This document shows positions 46,071 to 58,310 of a stretch of DNA of 64,000 nucleotides, one piece after another; within the stretch, counting starts at the first letter, position 1, and every line of letters begins with the position of its first letter. A model generated the notes under the pieces. It did not search any database. It saw only the letters and a program-made list of their open reading frames with translations, and was not told where the DNA came from. A program made the translations under genes and the position numbers. Source of the DNA: Ailurus styani (Eukaryota; Chordata; Mammalia; Carnivora; Ailuridae); assembly GCA_002007465.1 (NCBI GenBank), contig LNAC01000108.1, forward strand, positions 510,279-574,278. Reading direction: 5' to 3'.

Positions 46071-46665
46071 GGGGGCAGGGGCAGTGGCGGGGCTTCCCTG
46101 CCGGCCCCCCTGGCCCAGGGCAGGATTCAACTCACCGCCCCCCTAAGAAGGTTACCCATCTCACCTCCTTTCTCATTCAAGGGTCACTTCCCTGCTGGTC
46201 TCTGACCAGTTCCTCTACCTCCTGGCCAAACCCCACCCAAGCCCAGGCAGAACAAAATGACCTATTTTTAAAGATTGTGCGGCCTTCCTCAGTAACAGCC
46301 CCCACCCCCCAATTCCAGGATCTCAGGCTTCTGCTGGGAAAGGCTTTCCCGTGTCTCCTTGCATTTCTCTGGTGCACACTGAACACAGTTCTACTCTGAA
46401 CGATAACCTTTGATAGGCTTACAAATGCTCATTCGGTCACCCCTTTGACTCTCTTCCCAGAGTGGATGGTCATGATTCCTTCAGATTCCCCTGTGTCTCA
46501 AAAAGCCCAGCACAGCAAGAGAGCAGGGAGGCCTCCTCTCCCTCCAGGCTCCAGCTAGACTTGAGAAAAGCTTTTCCCCAGGTATGCCTTTCGATGCACC
46601 TTGGCTCCCCACAGAGGCTGATGGGGAAGAGCAAGACTGGGCCAACTAGGAGTTAATGAACTGCG
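46071..46665. other. Intergenic, nothing recognised
   Basis: No supported gene or repeat. Confidence 0.4.
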
Positions 46666-46669
46666 CATC

Positions 46670-46800
46670 TTCTGTGGACTCAGGCACCAGGCAAAGAGCT
46701 TTCCCCTCCATTACCTGGTGACATTGACGGTAGAGCCTCATGTTCAAGACAAGGACACAGAGAAGTTAAACCACTGACCCCAGGTCACCCAGCTAATGAG
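46670..46800 (-). repeat. MIR SINE fragment (antisense)
   Basis: AAGGACACAGAGAAGTTAAA, then CCAGGTCACCCAGCTAATGA, the antisense MIR core. Confidence 0.7.
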
Positions 46801-47384
46801 AGGAGGAGCCATACCACCCCTGGGCACTGGGAGACAGGTTGAGGTCTAGGGCAATGGGGAGGGTCGCATTTACCCCCTCCTCTCACACATCCTCTTAGGA
46901 CTTGCGTCCCATATCCCCGACACTGAAAGTCCTCCCCCAGCTTCCTGGCACTGGAAGCAACCCTAGGGAGGGCAGGGGGCTGCACCCACCCTGCCAGCAG
47001 CCTGCCTCTGAGTATTGTTTTCCACTGCTGATAAAGGAGGCACTGAATCAGCCTCAGGCCATTGTGGTTGCCTGGGTGGTGAGAGTTGGGGGGGGGGCAA
47101 GGACAGGTCAAGGGGTGACAACCCATTCATTCCCCCCTGGCCACTGGAGACTTGAGAGATTCAGCTCAGCCACTGAGGAGTCCCAGGCCTGCAGTGTCCA
47201 GGAATGGGGAGAACAAAGAGGACTCCAGGGATGGAAAGGAGGGGAGAAAGGCCTCACCAATTTTCCCACCCTCCACCCTCCACCCTCCCCTGTCCCTGGG
47301 GAAGAAAGGCCAAGGGCACAGTGAAATCAAGAGGGACAGCAAGCTTCCCTGGGGCAGAAAAGAACTGGGAAGCCAGCAGACCTG
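46801..47384. other. Intergenic, nothing recognised
   Basis: GC-rich unique DNA. A 140-codon frame at 46902-47324 resembles no known protein. Confidence 0.4.
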
Positions 47385-47525
47385 GGCTTAAGTGCCACGG
47401 CCTTCTCCACCTGTGACTGAGAGGGTGGCTTAGCCTCTGAGTCTCAGATTCCACCTTCTTTCCATGGAGACAACCCCTGCAGGCAGCTTGGGGGGATTAA
47501 GTGAGATACGGTGAAGCACCCAGCC
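47385..47525 (+). repeat. MIR SINE fragment
   Basis: GGGCTTAAGTGCCACGGCCT, TAGCCTCTGAGTCTCAGATT and GGGGATTAAGTGAGATACGG follow the sense MIR order. Confidence 0.7.
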
Positions 47526-48190
47526 CAACTACGATGCTTCGCCTGCAGCAGCTCGGCGAGCAAGCTGGTCTCCCTTTTCTTGGCTGGGATTTGTCCGCCT
47601 CAGGTGCCCGAGATAAAAGAGGTCTGCAGGAGAAACAGGGTGGCTATCCAAAAGCTCTTCTCCAAGAAGCTGGGAACATCACAATCCTGGGACTCATGGA
47701 ATTAGCTGGGCAGGAGGTGGCTAGCAGCCCGTCCTAAAGCATCCGTCACCTCTGCCCCAACTGCTGGCTCTGCCCACGTGAGCCCCAGCGCTGCAGAGCC
47801 CAGCGGGACATACTGACGGCTAGGGAAGGGCAGCGCACCATCAGAGGCCCCTAAAATGTTTGCTAGTCCTCCTAATGGGGCTGCATGAAAAGTGACAGGG
47901 TGGGCTCCAGGCCAAGGCAAGGTGCTGGCTTGTTATCTGTGGCCAATTCTGAATCCCAGCAAACATCTGAGTCACTTTCCCACCCTGCTCAGCTTTTATA
48001 AAAAAAACACATGAGCTCAAAGGAAAAAGTCTATATGAGAATATCAGCATGAACCTACCCAATCAGGCAGGTAAATCTTCTGGAAAAATAAGAGAAGCGA
48101 TACGCGGATTCTCGGTGCCTTTCTACCACTCCCAGCCTGAAAGGGTACTACTGTGAGTTGCAGAGCTCAGCTAAAACAAGGGCAGCTGAG

Positions 48191-48230
<40 letters not shown>

Positions 48231-48614
48231 CACCCAACCCCGCAAAGCCAGCCCCCACTGGGAGAGCCTGGAGCCACGGCCAGGCCTGGAGCGGCTGCCT
48301 CGAGGCGGAAGGGCGTCCAGACTCTGATAAGGCAGGGGAAGGACAGGACCCATGCCTGGGGCCTGCTGACTGTTCCTTCACCCCAGAGACCACAGGGGTA
48401 ATCAGCTTGCAGAGTCTTCCGGCCTCAGGCGTTTAGTTCCTACCCTAAGGCCCTTTGGGGAGGGGAGTGGGGGGGAGGCAGCACCAGCTTCGCCCCAGGA
48501 CCAGGGCGGCACCAGAGACCAGTGGGCCCCCACCTCAGGGGACTGGGTACCCCCTGCCCAAGGCTCTCCCCTGTGGCAGAGGCAGCCTCTTCCCCACCCC
48601 TGCCCTACCCACCT
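47526..48614. other. Intergenic with a (CA)n microsatellite
   Basis: Pure AC run at 48193-48230 (about 18 units). Otherwise unrecognised unique sequence. Confidence 0.5.
48193..48230. repeat. (AC)n microsatellite
   Basis: About 18 pure AC units. Confidence 0.97.
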
Positions 48615-48992
48615 GTTACAGGCTCAATTGTGTCCCCTCAAAACTCCTATGTTAAAGCCATGACCCCCAGTACCTCATACTGTGACTATATTCGGAGATA
48701 AGGCCTTTAATGAGGTGGTTAAATTAGATGAGGCCAGGAGAGTGGGCCCCAATCCAACCTATTGTCTTTCTAAGAATAGGAGATTTCGACACAAAAGACA
48801 CCAGGGAGCTTGTCACTGGCCCGGAAGGACCACCACGTGAAGGTAGCAAGTGGGCAGCTATCCCCAAGTCAAGCAGAGAGACCTCACCTGATCTCAGACT
48901 TCCAGCCCCGAGAACTGAGAGGAGGGTAGCGTCTGCTGTGTAAGCTGCCCCGCCTGTGGTGTGGCGTCGCAGCAGCCCTCGCAAACTAAGAG
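48615..48992 (+). repeat. MLT1-type LTR, sense
   Basis: GGCTCAATTGTGTCCCCTCA, ACCCCCAGTACCTCATACTG, TTCGGAGATAAGGCCTTTAA, then CTCAGACTTCCAGCCCCGAG and the end AGCCCTCGCAAACTAAG: the full sense order of an MLT1 LTR. Confidence 0.85.
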
Positions 48993-49480
48993 CCTCCCCT
49001 GGGCTGGGGGAGCAGGAGGAGGGCTCTGGGTGGGGGGCTATCGCTCTGAGAGGCACGATAACCCCGGCAGGAGCCCTTCAGCTCAGCCCTACCCCTCGGA
49101 TGCCCAGCTTCTACAGCCTCCTCCAGAAACCTCCATCTGCCTGCAGGCCAATCAGTGGGTGGACCAAGGCAGGGCGGTGGGGGGTCGGGGACACAGCCGG
49201 AGTCCTGGGATGCTGTGAGATGCCAAGGCAGTGCGGAAGGGACTGAGGGGTGGGGGCAGCAGGGAGCAGAGAAGCATCAAATGGCAAAGCTGAAGGGCCT
49301 CAGGGCTGAGGATCAGGATGCCCCAGCCTCCTGCAGCATCCCCCACCTCCTCCACAGCCTCACTGCAACCCTGGCTCCCCTCTACCCTTAGGCACTCCCT
49401 CTCACAGCCCAGACAGAGAACAGGGTCTTGAGGCAAGAGTACATGCATGGAACATAAAAACTACCAAACAAAATAACCAC
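48993..49480. other. Intergenic, nothing recognised
   Basis: Unique GC-rich sequence without supported features. Confidence 0.4.
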
Positions 49481-49484
49481 CTCT

Positions 49485-49680
49485 TCCCGAGTGGTATTAG
49501 TGAGTGTCTGTTCCAAATGCCTTGCATGTCATCCCTTAGTCTTCACAATACCCCTCTGAGGCAAGTCCCATACTAGCCCATCTGACACGTGGGATTGAAC
49601 CCGAGGAACCAAGCAGCTCGGCAGAGGCCTCAGGGCTATACAGGGCAGTGCTGGGCTTTGAACCAAAACAGCCTAACTCC
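49485..49680 (-). repeat. MIR SINE fragment (antisense)
   Basis: CTTGCATGTCATCCCTTAGT, ACACGTGGGATTGAACCCGA and GGGCTTTGAACC lie in antisense MIR order. Confidence 0.6.
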
Positions 49681-52450
49681 AGAGCTGAGTTTCTTGGAGG
49701 GGAAGGGGAGGGCTGGGCTCTGACCCCACGCAGGCCCCAGCACACGTCAGGGAGATGAGAGCCAGGAAAGGACAGGACTTTGGGGACCACAGTAGATAAA
49801 CAATCCACCTTGTCATCAATTGACCAAACTATAAACACATAGGACTCCATCTGTGGGAAAGACCGTGACCTCCTACCCTCCCGCACATGGGGAAAACAGT
49901 CTGGAGAGCATCAAAGAGGCAGCGCTACCCCTAAAGGTTCATCTTTGGGCTGCATACGAACGGGGAGGGGCAGGCGAAGCGGGCAGCAGCCTCCACCCCA
50001 GGTAAGTCTCCGGAGCCGCCTGCAGAGGGCCCGAGCTGTGCCCGAGCTGTGCCCGAGCTGTGCCCTCTGGCCAGCAGGCACTCAAAGGGTGCTTCCCTCA
50101 TCAAGTCGACTGGTCTGCAGGCCAGCTGACCTCGGTCTGGTGTGATGACAATACGTAAACTGGGAAGGGGAGGGGGCACAGGGTGGCTACAAGCCCAGCT
50201 CTGCCAAGAATTCCTGGTGTTATCTGGGGTGAGCCATTTCCCGCTTGGAGCCTCCGATCCCCTTTGTTAGCATGAGGAGAACCAGCGCTCTTCTCCCTCT
50301 GACTGAAGTCCTTGGGGATGAGGGACAAATGAAAAGGGCCTTGTGTGAACACAGGAAGGTTTGCATCAGCTGTGAGGTGAAATGAGGAAGCTAAAGGGCG
50401 CCTTGCTGATCAGCCCACCCGCCCTCCCCGGCCTAAGGGATAAAGGCAGACAAAGCAGGGACACTCCAGAAGCAGGGGCTCCCTCAGACTCCCAGGCATT
50501 CCCAGGCCTCCCCAGGATTTCCGTGTCCCCCTGGATCGACCCACGGTTCTGCGGAGGCTGAGGGAGCGCCCCACCTGGGAAGGGCATTAAGTGATTCCCC
50601 GGGCTCCAACCCAGGGCCCTGCTGTCTCCTCCAAGCGTCCCCGTCCACCCTGCTGAGCCGCCGCAGAGCTTTGATCACTACTACACGAAGGGTTTCCTGA
50701 ATGCTTTCCTGAGGACATTGTTCCCCACTACAGAGTCATCAGGGTCAAATTCATCACGGGTTCTGCCGGGCCAGGTCCCACCCAGTGGGGAAAGCCTGCC
50801 CTCTGCCCAAACCCCTCTTCCCCTGGGAAATTTAAGCCGGTGGTCTCTTCGGATTTAGCTTATTACCAGTGTTGGGGCAGGCAAAGCTGCAGCACAACAC
50901 TGGTGCCACAAGCTCCAGGCTGTGGGCAGCCCTGCTCCCTGTCTTCCAAAGGGGCTCATCTCCACGCCCAGCCCACTAGCTGCTCCAACCCCAAATCGCA
51001 TGTGGGGGGCTCTTCATTCACTCCACCTTGATTGGAAATGACTCTGTGCCAGGCCCTCTGCAAGGGGCAGGGAGGTGACAGATGCGGCCCCTGCCCTCGA
51101 GGAACTCACAGTGGGGGGGGGGGCAGACACACACCTGTCACAATGCCTGGTCATATATGCCACAGTAGCGTGACCCCATGGCTGGAGAAACAGGAAGGGA
51201 CTGGCAGCCCCTGCTTCGGAAAGTGGGTACAGACCTACACATGTCAAATCTTAGAGTGTTAACAGCAGTTCGCCGAAGAACCAAGGAGGCACGGTGCGTG
51301 GTGCACACGGAGGCATCCAGGTCTGAACAAGCACAATACGTTCAGGAGGAGGCAAAGGCTGGCTTCTGTCCCGAGGATGACGGGAGGGAGGCTGGGGAAG
51401 GGGCGAAAGGAGCCACGGAGGTCAAGCAGTGACCTCATCAAAGACCTACTGGAGAAAGAAGATGCCAGCAGGAATAGGAAGAGTTTCCCGGGAGAGACCG
51501 GGCGTTGAGGCAAGGTGATGAGACACTGAAGCAGAGGCGGAAGAGAAGCGCCAGAGAGAGGAGGGCGGCCACAGGCTGGTGAGGGGGCCCCGTGGGGGCT
51601 GACAGCCTGAGAAACAGGACGGGGGCATGGGCTCCACACCGAACCCAGTGCTGGGGGTCTTACAGACATCCCCTCAAGCCCCTCCCAGCTCGGTGAGGGG
51701 GGCAGAACTAACCCCACTCCACAGAGGACGCTCGGAGAAGCAAAGGGACTTCTCCCAGTCACACGCCTAGATTACGGAGCTACCTGCAAACCCATCACAC
51801 AATATGGGATGGGCATCCAGATACTCCGCTTTATTCTTAAAAGCTGACATCCCAAAGACTGCTTTTTAGCAGATACTTGGAGGGACTGTGGACAGAAAAG
51901 GAAGAAAAGAGCATTTATTTCGACTTCACTACCCAGACTGGCTGCCACCCAAAGGCAAACAGTGAGGCTTCAACGGGCTAGAGCCTAGTGCTCGCACGTT
52001 TCCCAAGCACTCTTGGAGCTGGTTTCTCCCTCTTTTTACGCCATCACCAGGGAACACACTCATATCCCGGTTTGCAGGCAGAGAAGCCGAGGCCAGAAGT
52101 GAAAGGGCATGTCCCAGGACACCCAGTTTCCCTGCCCCCAAATCCAAATCCGCCTGTGCTCCTGATCCATGACTCCTGGCCATTCTGCAACCCCTTGCTC
52201 CCCACTTTCCGTCTCTGACCCCGCAGACAGGACCAGTGGAACGCCTACTAAGCGACACAGGTCTGGCCAGCTGGGTTCCTATGCAAGATGGTCCATGTAA
52301 AGTATTCCTAAGCAGCCCTCCACTGCCAGGCCCATGAGGGTCCCTGTCATCACTCTCCCAGCCAAGGCTCCTCCTGCCTTCGGATCCCCACTTCACCAGG
52401 ATCACAAGGATACACACCACTACTGCAGGAAGTGGAGGCTTTTCCTATAG
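49681..52450. other. Unique intergenic stretch
   Basis: GC-rich, repeat-poor DNA. A perfect triple tandem of GCCCGAGCTGT lies at 50029-50061 and a G-run at 51112-51122. Open frames up to 167 codons (51259-51762) and 163 codons (51929-52420) on the minus strand show no recognisable domain. Confidence 0.45.
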
Positions 52451-52454
52451 TCAA

Positions 52455-52680
52455 ATGAAAGCAGCTAACATCATCGAGCACCTATTGGTTCCCATGGACT
52501 CTGCTAAAAACTTCATATGGGTTACCTCAGACTTGCTACAACCCAGCAGAAAATAGGTATTCATATCCCCATTTGACAGATGAGGATAGAGAGGCTCAGG
52601 AAGGCTAAGTGACTTGCCCAGGGTCAGCTAGTCCTTGAGGCAAGATTCATAACTCCAGTCTGTCGGACTGCAGAGCACAC
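52455..52680 (-). repeat. MIR SINE (antisense), near full length
   Basis: ACATCATCGAGCACCTATTG, CCCCATTTGACAGATGAGGA, AGAGGCTCAGGAAGGCTAAG and TGACTTGCCCAGGGTCAGCT: an almost textbook copy. Confidence 0.9.
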
Positions 52681-54685
52681 TCTATTTTCCTCTGCTGCAC
52701 GGGCCGGCTCGCCACGCTACCAGTGCAGAGGCAGCCACACCGAAGTGGAAAAGGAAAAGGGAGGCAAGACAGGAGCTTTTCCACGTCTGTTGCCAGGCAG
52801 CTCCAGGGAGGCCCATCCCAGAGCGTTTCACCTGGCCACCAGCCCCACCAGCCTGGAACCCTGGGAGGCTGACAAGAGTCAAAGGGCTCCCTGGCGGGCT
52901 TATCCTGGCATCTGCCCAGCTGACTTGTGCTAACACAGCAACAGGCACAGGAAAGGCTCTAGAGAGAGTGGAAAAGCACCAGACACCAGGCAGCTGAGGG
53001 GGAGAGAAGTGATCCCGACCCAGCTCAGACAGGACAATCCCGCTCTAAAGCCACCGCCATCACTGGGCCGGGAAAACACCCAAGGTTGGGGCACCAAGCA
53101 AAAAGCACCAAGCGCCTCTACTTACTAATGTGTTTCAGTGAATCGTAACTGTTGGGCCAGCCCAAAAAAGGGACACATGCCTCCAAGGTGAATCAGCAAG
53201 CATGGAAGAAAACCGGTGCCTGGGGCATCCCACCAAGCTCAGCCTGCCTTTGCCCACATCCTCAGAAACCCTGCTACCCAATGTCTCCCGAGCAGAGGCG
53301 AGAAAGCACCATGTCCACGCCCCACCGCAGCAGCAAGTCCCAGGCGGCCGTGGGAAAGAGAGACCCAGCTGCGGGTATTAATAGACTTGCCAGAGGCAGA
53401 GATTTGGTGAGGCCAAGCCCTAGGAAATGAAATTATTTAAAAGGGGGCACAAAGTGAGATGGCTGGAAGGAAGCAACTTGGGTTTCCAAAGATGGGGCTC
53501 CTGTGGCCAGGCCCTGGGGGGAGGCACAGCATCAGTGACAGGCTTGCTCTGAAATATCTGCAAATCCAAAAATGTCTCAGGCTGGGGGAAAACTCTGCTG
53601 CTGTCGTTTCTGTTGGTTTTCTGCCCCCCAGTGTTCTGCTTAGACAGGTATTAAACAACACATGTGCACAACACCCAACAGTGTTCAAGAGAAACCACTC
53701 CTGGGCCCTAATATTTGCCACAAGTTGTTAGATTGCTGGGGAGGGGGGGAGATACCTCTCAGACTTCACTGGAAGGACAGATCATTTTGGGAGGTCACAA
53801 ATCGGCAGCCATTGGGTCGAATTAACCCCATGGGCATAAGAGCATGCTTAGAATTTAAAAAATAAATAAATTAAATGCCAACATTTAAAAATCAAGTTTC
53901 AAAAAAAATGCACAGAAATCTAAATTTCTAGCATCTTTTAGGAAAAAAACTGAAAATTTTGGCATCACTGGGCAAGCAGCACAAATTGGAAAAGGCCGTA
54001 TGGCCACCGCCCCCTTTAGGCAGGCCTGTCCTAGTTCCTGGCCTGCTCACTGAAGTCACCCGACTGACCCCTGTGGGCATATGTCTTTGCTACTCCTCGT
54101 GAAGCCCAGGGAAGCAACGCCAGGCTTGGTCATGGTCAGGAAGGCCACAGGGCGGCAGCACTGGGCTGTCACTGAGGCCCACGTGCCGGTGACGAAGCAA
54201 GCTGAGCTTGGCACATCCTTCCAAAACCAGAAATCTCATCCTTACTCAGCAGCAGATGCTCCTCCCCTCCACTCCCCATCAGATTTATTCCCTATAAGCA
54301 ACAGCAGCTCATTTCAGCATGCCCACTCGCCTCAGGGACTGAGGAGGAGCCACTAGCACCTTACTCTCGCCTCCTCTCTGGCTACCACCTTCCACATCTT
54401 CCCAGCTCCTCCCGCTCCACAGCTAGCATCTCTACCTGTTCAGGCATCCCACCTTTCACCCACCTGTTAACACCATCACGCCTCAGATCCTGAGATAAGA
54501 GAAGCAGGACAGACACCCTCTGCCGTTTTAAAGACAGTGCATTCTTCATCAGGCGCTCCTTATTTCCTTCTCCTCACTTAGGTTAAATGTCAGTGGACCT
54601 CAAGAGACAATAGGTTCTCAGGCCTCTTCCTGCCCTCTACTCTCACTGCCCTTCCAACAAGCACCAGTAACATCTTAAGCAGCAT
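52681..54685. other. Intergenic or far 3' region of SMIM12
   Basis: Mostly unrecognised. An AT-rich patch lies at 53845-53970. TTTATT (AATAAA on the minus strand) occurs at 54284-54289 and could end a long SMIM12 transcript, but nothing proves it. Confidence 0.4.
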
Positions 54686-54689
54686 TTAG

Positions 54690-55420
54690 TATAAAGCCCT
54701 GCAGCCATTTAGGAAAGACATTTAGACCCTTGAAACTGCTCATCCCATTTCATCCAAAACGCCATTTACTGGTCCTGCCATTTACTCCCAATGCAGGAGA
54801 AGCTTTATAAAAGACAGTCATTCCAATATTTACACTAGTGAATAATCAAAAACAACCCAAGTGTCCAGCAACTGGGAAATTATTAAAAACAAACTATGCT
54901 TTATTCCTACTTCATGGGCAATTATGCAGCTATTAAAAATAACTAGGATTATGAAGACCATGTGGCAAGACAGAAAAATGATTACAATATAAAACACTAT
55001 GTAAAAAAAGGAATATAAAATTAAAGGGACAGTAATGACAAGAATCTTAAAAAACAGGGCGCCTGGGTGGCTCAGCTGGTTAAGCGTCTACCTTTGGTTC
55101 AAATCCTGGGATTGAGCCCCAAGTCAAGCTCTCTGCTCAGCAGGGAGTCTGCTTTTTTCCTCTACCCCTTCCCCTGCTTGTGTACTCTCTCATTTGCACT
55201 CTCTCTCAAATAAACAAAAATCTTTTAAAAAAACTTTAAAAACTATGCCAAGAATTAGCAAAAGGTAACAAAATGCTACCTTTTTAGTTATACTGGAGCC
55301 CTGGGAGTGGGGGTGACCATTTTTCAATCTCTACCAAATGTTCTTTAATGTATATATATTACTTTTATAGTGTCAAATATATGTCTGTGTATAACTGAAA
55401 ATTCTGATAGCAACTATTAA
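54690..55420 (+). repeat. Fossil L1 3' part, split by a SINE
   Basis: AACAACCCAAGTGTCCAGCA, then CAACTGGGAAATTATTAAAA and TGGGCAATTATGCAGCTATT match the C-terminal end of old L1 ORF2 on the plus strand. It continues after the SINE into a T-rich 3' tail near 55320-55385. No frame is retained. Confidence 0.7.
55057..55231 (+). repeat. can-SINE inside the fossil L1
   Basis: Head GGGCGCCTGGGTGGCTCAGC, tail CTCTCAAATAAACAAAAATC. CTTAAAAAAC (55046-55055) and CTTTAAAAAC (55234-55243) may be the target duplication. Lacks part of the middle compared with the long copies. Confidence 0.88.
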
Positions 55421-56286
55421 GCTCCCTGGTCTACACTGAATTCACATTTTGAAAGGTCCTATAAACCTCTTCTCATCATGATAAAAAGGCTCCTGGGAAC
55501 CTGCACCTCCAGGACTCAGTGGCTGGGCCCCAAAGCCCTTGGTTAAAGGTCAATGTTATCCGACCCTGAAATGCTTATACTTGCATAACTCCTAAGGAGA
55601 CCCCAACACAATCTGGAAGATAGGATTAGATCAATATGGTTGTCAGATGCCACTTTAATCAAGTTTTGTACCATACAGTAATGGGGGGTGGTGACTGTTT
55701 TCAAGCAAATTCACCTGTCCCAAGGTAAACAGCCTGGGCTTCCAAGGATAGTAAAAGGCTTTCCTCCTTGGGGAGTCTCATTCCTGAGGTGACAGGACAG
55801 GATTTCAGGAAGAATGAGTACAAGAAGAGGGCAAACTAGTGAAGGGAGCCAGGTAGCTTTTTGAATTCTTCCCAGTGTACACTGGGCCTAGGCATGTAGG
55901 CATCCCTCCTAAGGCAGCACCCCAACCCCAGCCACTCCCACTTGAGGCCAAAGTGCCTCTGCAAAGAAACAGACAGCCATCATTCACTTCATGACACTCC
56001 TCCCCGCAGTGCGCCCAGAAGCGCAGAAGCCTGAGCAGTTTCGGCCACCATACGACACATGCAGCCTTCAGGCCAGAACCCTCAAGGGCCTTCCTCTTCC
56101 CTGGCCCCTCAGCTGCTCGCGTGTCCGCCTGGCAAGAAGAGCGGCCAGTGTGGGCAGGGCTGGGTGGGACTGGAGGGGCGAGAATGAGCAACAGGACAAA
56201 TCCCATGTGGGTTCTGAAGCAGGGTAGACATGGTGGCAGGGCCACTCATGGCCCACACAAGGACCCATAGGGCTCTGTGTCCTTCG
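55421..56286 (-). other. SMIM12: Region just 3' of the SMIM12 stop (probable 3' UTR)
   Basis: Lies immediately downstream of the SMIM12 stop codon on the minus strand, so at least its right part should be 3' untranslated sequence. I found no TTTATT close to the stop, so the polyadenylation site is unresolved; a long 3' UTR running into the repeats to the left is possible. A 146-codon minus-strand frame here (55805-56245) is unsupported. Confidence 0.5.
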
Positions 56287-56565
56287 TTAATTCTTCTCTG
56301 GGCGGTTTCTGTTCAGGACAGCTTTAGGGGCAAATTCCAGCTTGTCCTTAAGGCTCACCACCTGGGTGTGGTCCTTGCCTAGCAGTTCATCCAGCTTTCG
56401 GTCCTCCCGGCGTTCCGAGATGCTCTTCTCCTCCTCCATAGGCTGAGGATCCTTTCCCCGGATGAACCATTCCAGGTGGTAACCCACAGCCCCGACCACA
56501 AAGGCCACAGGAAATGTGACATAGGGAGCATAGGTACGCACCACGGTCCAAAGCACAGGCCACAT
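56287..56565 (-). CDS. SMIM12: Small integral membrane protein 12
   Basis: A 92-residue protein, the length of human SMIM12 (C1orf212), recognised by near-identity over its whole length: [20 protein letters not shown] at the start and a Lys/Arg-rich end NRNRPEKN. One hydrophobic segment spans about residues 13-33, and the remaining two thirds are charged ([20 protein letters not shown]). It is a single-pass membrane protein whose function is not established. The whole frame lies in exon 2. The exon begins at 56570, after a minus-strand acceptor reading TTGTACTCTTCTGCAG. I chose the ATG at 56565 because it gives the conserved N-terminus; its context has G at -3. Another ATG, out of frame, lies five bases upstream. 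The open frame could extend seven codons into the intron, but that part is not exon. No defects. Confidence 0.96.
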   Translation of the reverse strand: MWPVLWTVVRTYAPYVTFPVAFVVGAVGYHLEWFIRGKDPQPMEEEKSISERREDRKLDELLGKDHTQVVSLKDKLEFAPKAVLNRNRPEKN

Positions 56566-57526
56566 GACATCTGCAGAAGAGTACAAGGCAACATTAGGGA
56601 GAAACCAGCATCCCCCTTCCCACCGAATACGGACAACCCACCAGGGCTCTCCATTACCAGGCAGGCTGGCACAATTTACTCAGCATCCACCACACTCAGA
56701 GTCATGCAAGAGGGTACCTTGCTTGGGCAACAGTTAGGGCCCCAGAACAATCTAGAAAATTTTGAAAGACATGATTGTTAGGGAAGAGGGCCAGAATCTC
56801 TATTTTATATACTATATTCTTTGACCATTATGCAACCATGTTTGACAGTGTTCCCCACAAGGGAACCTCTGAGCTTACCCAACAAAGATTCAAGACTGTG
56901 ATTGGCCCCAGGCTCTCCCTCCACACTTTACCAACATTTCAGGAATGGAAAAGAACCTTTCGCTGCTCTGTGCAATCTCTCCATGAACAGAGCCAGCCAC
57001 ACTTTTCCCATCATGTATAATCCCACTGTGACTCTCCTGGCTCCCAAATAATGAGAAGTAGTTCCTTTACCTCACAAAAAGAATAAGGAGCATATTTAAG
57101 TGGCCAAAACCCTAATCCATTACTCAACCATTCTGGATTTTAAATATATTTTTTTCCCATTCTGAACTTGATCTTTCTAGAAATGAGACATACCTATGCT
57201 TTACAAACTGCTGGTCAAACCTCTTTCAAAATACATTGCCTTCAACCAAACCCATACCCTCATATTTGCAAAATAAACTCCTAAATACATCACCAACACA
57301 TTATACATACTCTGAACATGACAGGTCTTGAATTTTTCTGTTTAAAAAACAAAACAAAACAAAACACTGTAAAAATCCACGGCGGGGGAAAAGAAAGTAG
57401 AATGGCCCTGGAGCGCCCTGAAATGAAGACAACACCAAAAAAATACAGAAACACAAAAACTGGTTCACTCTAATGGCCATTTAGTCTCATGACTATTACC
57501 ATTAATAGCTATCAAAGATTATTCAC

Positions 57527-57717
57527 GGGGCACCTGGGTGCCTCAGTTGGTCAAGCCTCTGACTCTCGATTTCAGCTCAGGTCATGATCTCAATGTTGTG
57601 CGATCAAGTCCCGAGTCCCGCTCCATGCTCAGCGTGGAGTCTGCTTGTCCCTCTCCCTCTACTCCTCCCCCCGGTTGCTCTCTCTTGCTCTCTAATAAAT
57701 AAAGTCTCTAAAAAAAA
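57527..57717 (+). repeat. can-SINE in the SMIM12 intron
   Basis: Head GGGGCACCTGGGTGCCTCAG, older subfamily text (CTCCATGCTCAGCGTGGAGT), A-rich tail. Target duplication AAAGATTATTCAC / AAAGATTACTCAC at 57514-57526 and 57718-57730. Confidence 0.95.
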
Positions 57718-57734
57718 AAAGATTACTCACATTA

Positions 57735-57900
57735 TAATAATGATAATTACAATTTACTGAGCATCTATGTGCCAGTCCTTGGGCTAAGCACTTTAAATAC
57801 AGTATCTCCTTTTATCCTCATGTCCACTCTATGAGGTAGATGGTATTATCAGAGGGTTAAATAACTTGCCCCAAAGTCTCAAACAAAAGATCTCTCATTC
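57735..57900 (-). repeat. MIR SINE (antisense)
   Basis: ATTTACTGAGCATCTATGTG, CCAGTCCTTGGGCTAAGCAC and CTCATGTCCACTCTATGAGG. Confidence 0.85.
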
Positions 57901-58149
57901 CATTTGCTCCTCTGTAGGTGTTTCTCCAACTTGGCTATCTCTAAAGTGTACAACTGAAAACTCACCAAGGAGAAAATGATTCTCTCTCTCTCTTTCTTTG
58001 GTTCCAATTCTCTTTGGAGGAATCCCAGCATTCTGTGGACCCAAGACTATAACGGACCATTATCAGGGAAAAGCCTGCAGCAGCTCCAAGGTTCCCCTTT
58101 GGATCCTTTATCTCAGCACCAGACCCTATGGCAGACAAGTCACCCACTG

Positions 58150-58310
58150 GTCATCACCTGATCTTTACAATACCTCTATGAGGTAGTAATCATTAGCCCA
58201 GATTTGTGTCTAAGGCCACAAAGGCTCAGGGACATTATGTGAACTTGTCCAAGACCACTAGAAGTGAGACCACTAGAAGTGATAGAACCACTGCTTTTGA
58301 ATCCAGGCCT
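58150..58310 (-). repeat. MIR SINE fragment (antisense) with small tandem repeat
   Basis: ACAATACCTCTATGAGGTAG, CAAAGGCTCAGGGACATTAT and a duplicated GACCACTAGAAGTGA at about 58251-58281. Confidence 0.7.

Noticed and set aside
50029..50061. Triple GCCCGAGCTGT tandem as a regulatory array
   Set aside because: Three 11-base copies are most simply replication slippage; no known factor site was recognised.
51259..52420. Minus-strand frames of 167 and 163 codons
   Set aside because: No recognisable protein family, repeated open phases in GC-rich sequence, and no flanking exon signals that I can support.
54284..54289. TTTATT as the SMIM12 polyadenylation signal
   Set aside because: It is about 2 kb past the stop and separated by L1 and SINE sequence. 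Possible, but not supportable without RNA evidence.
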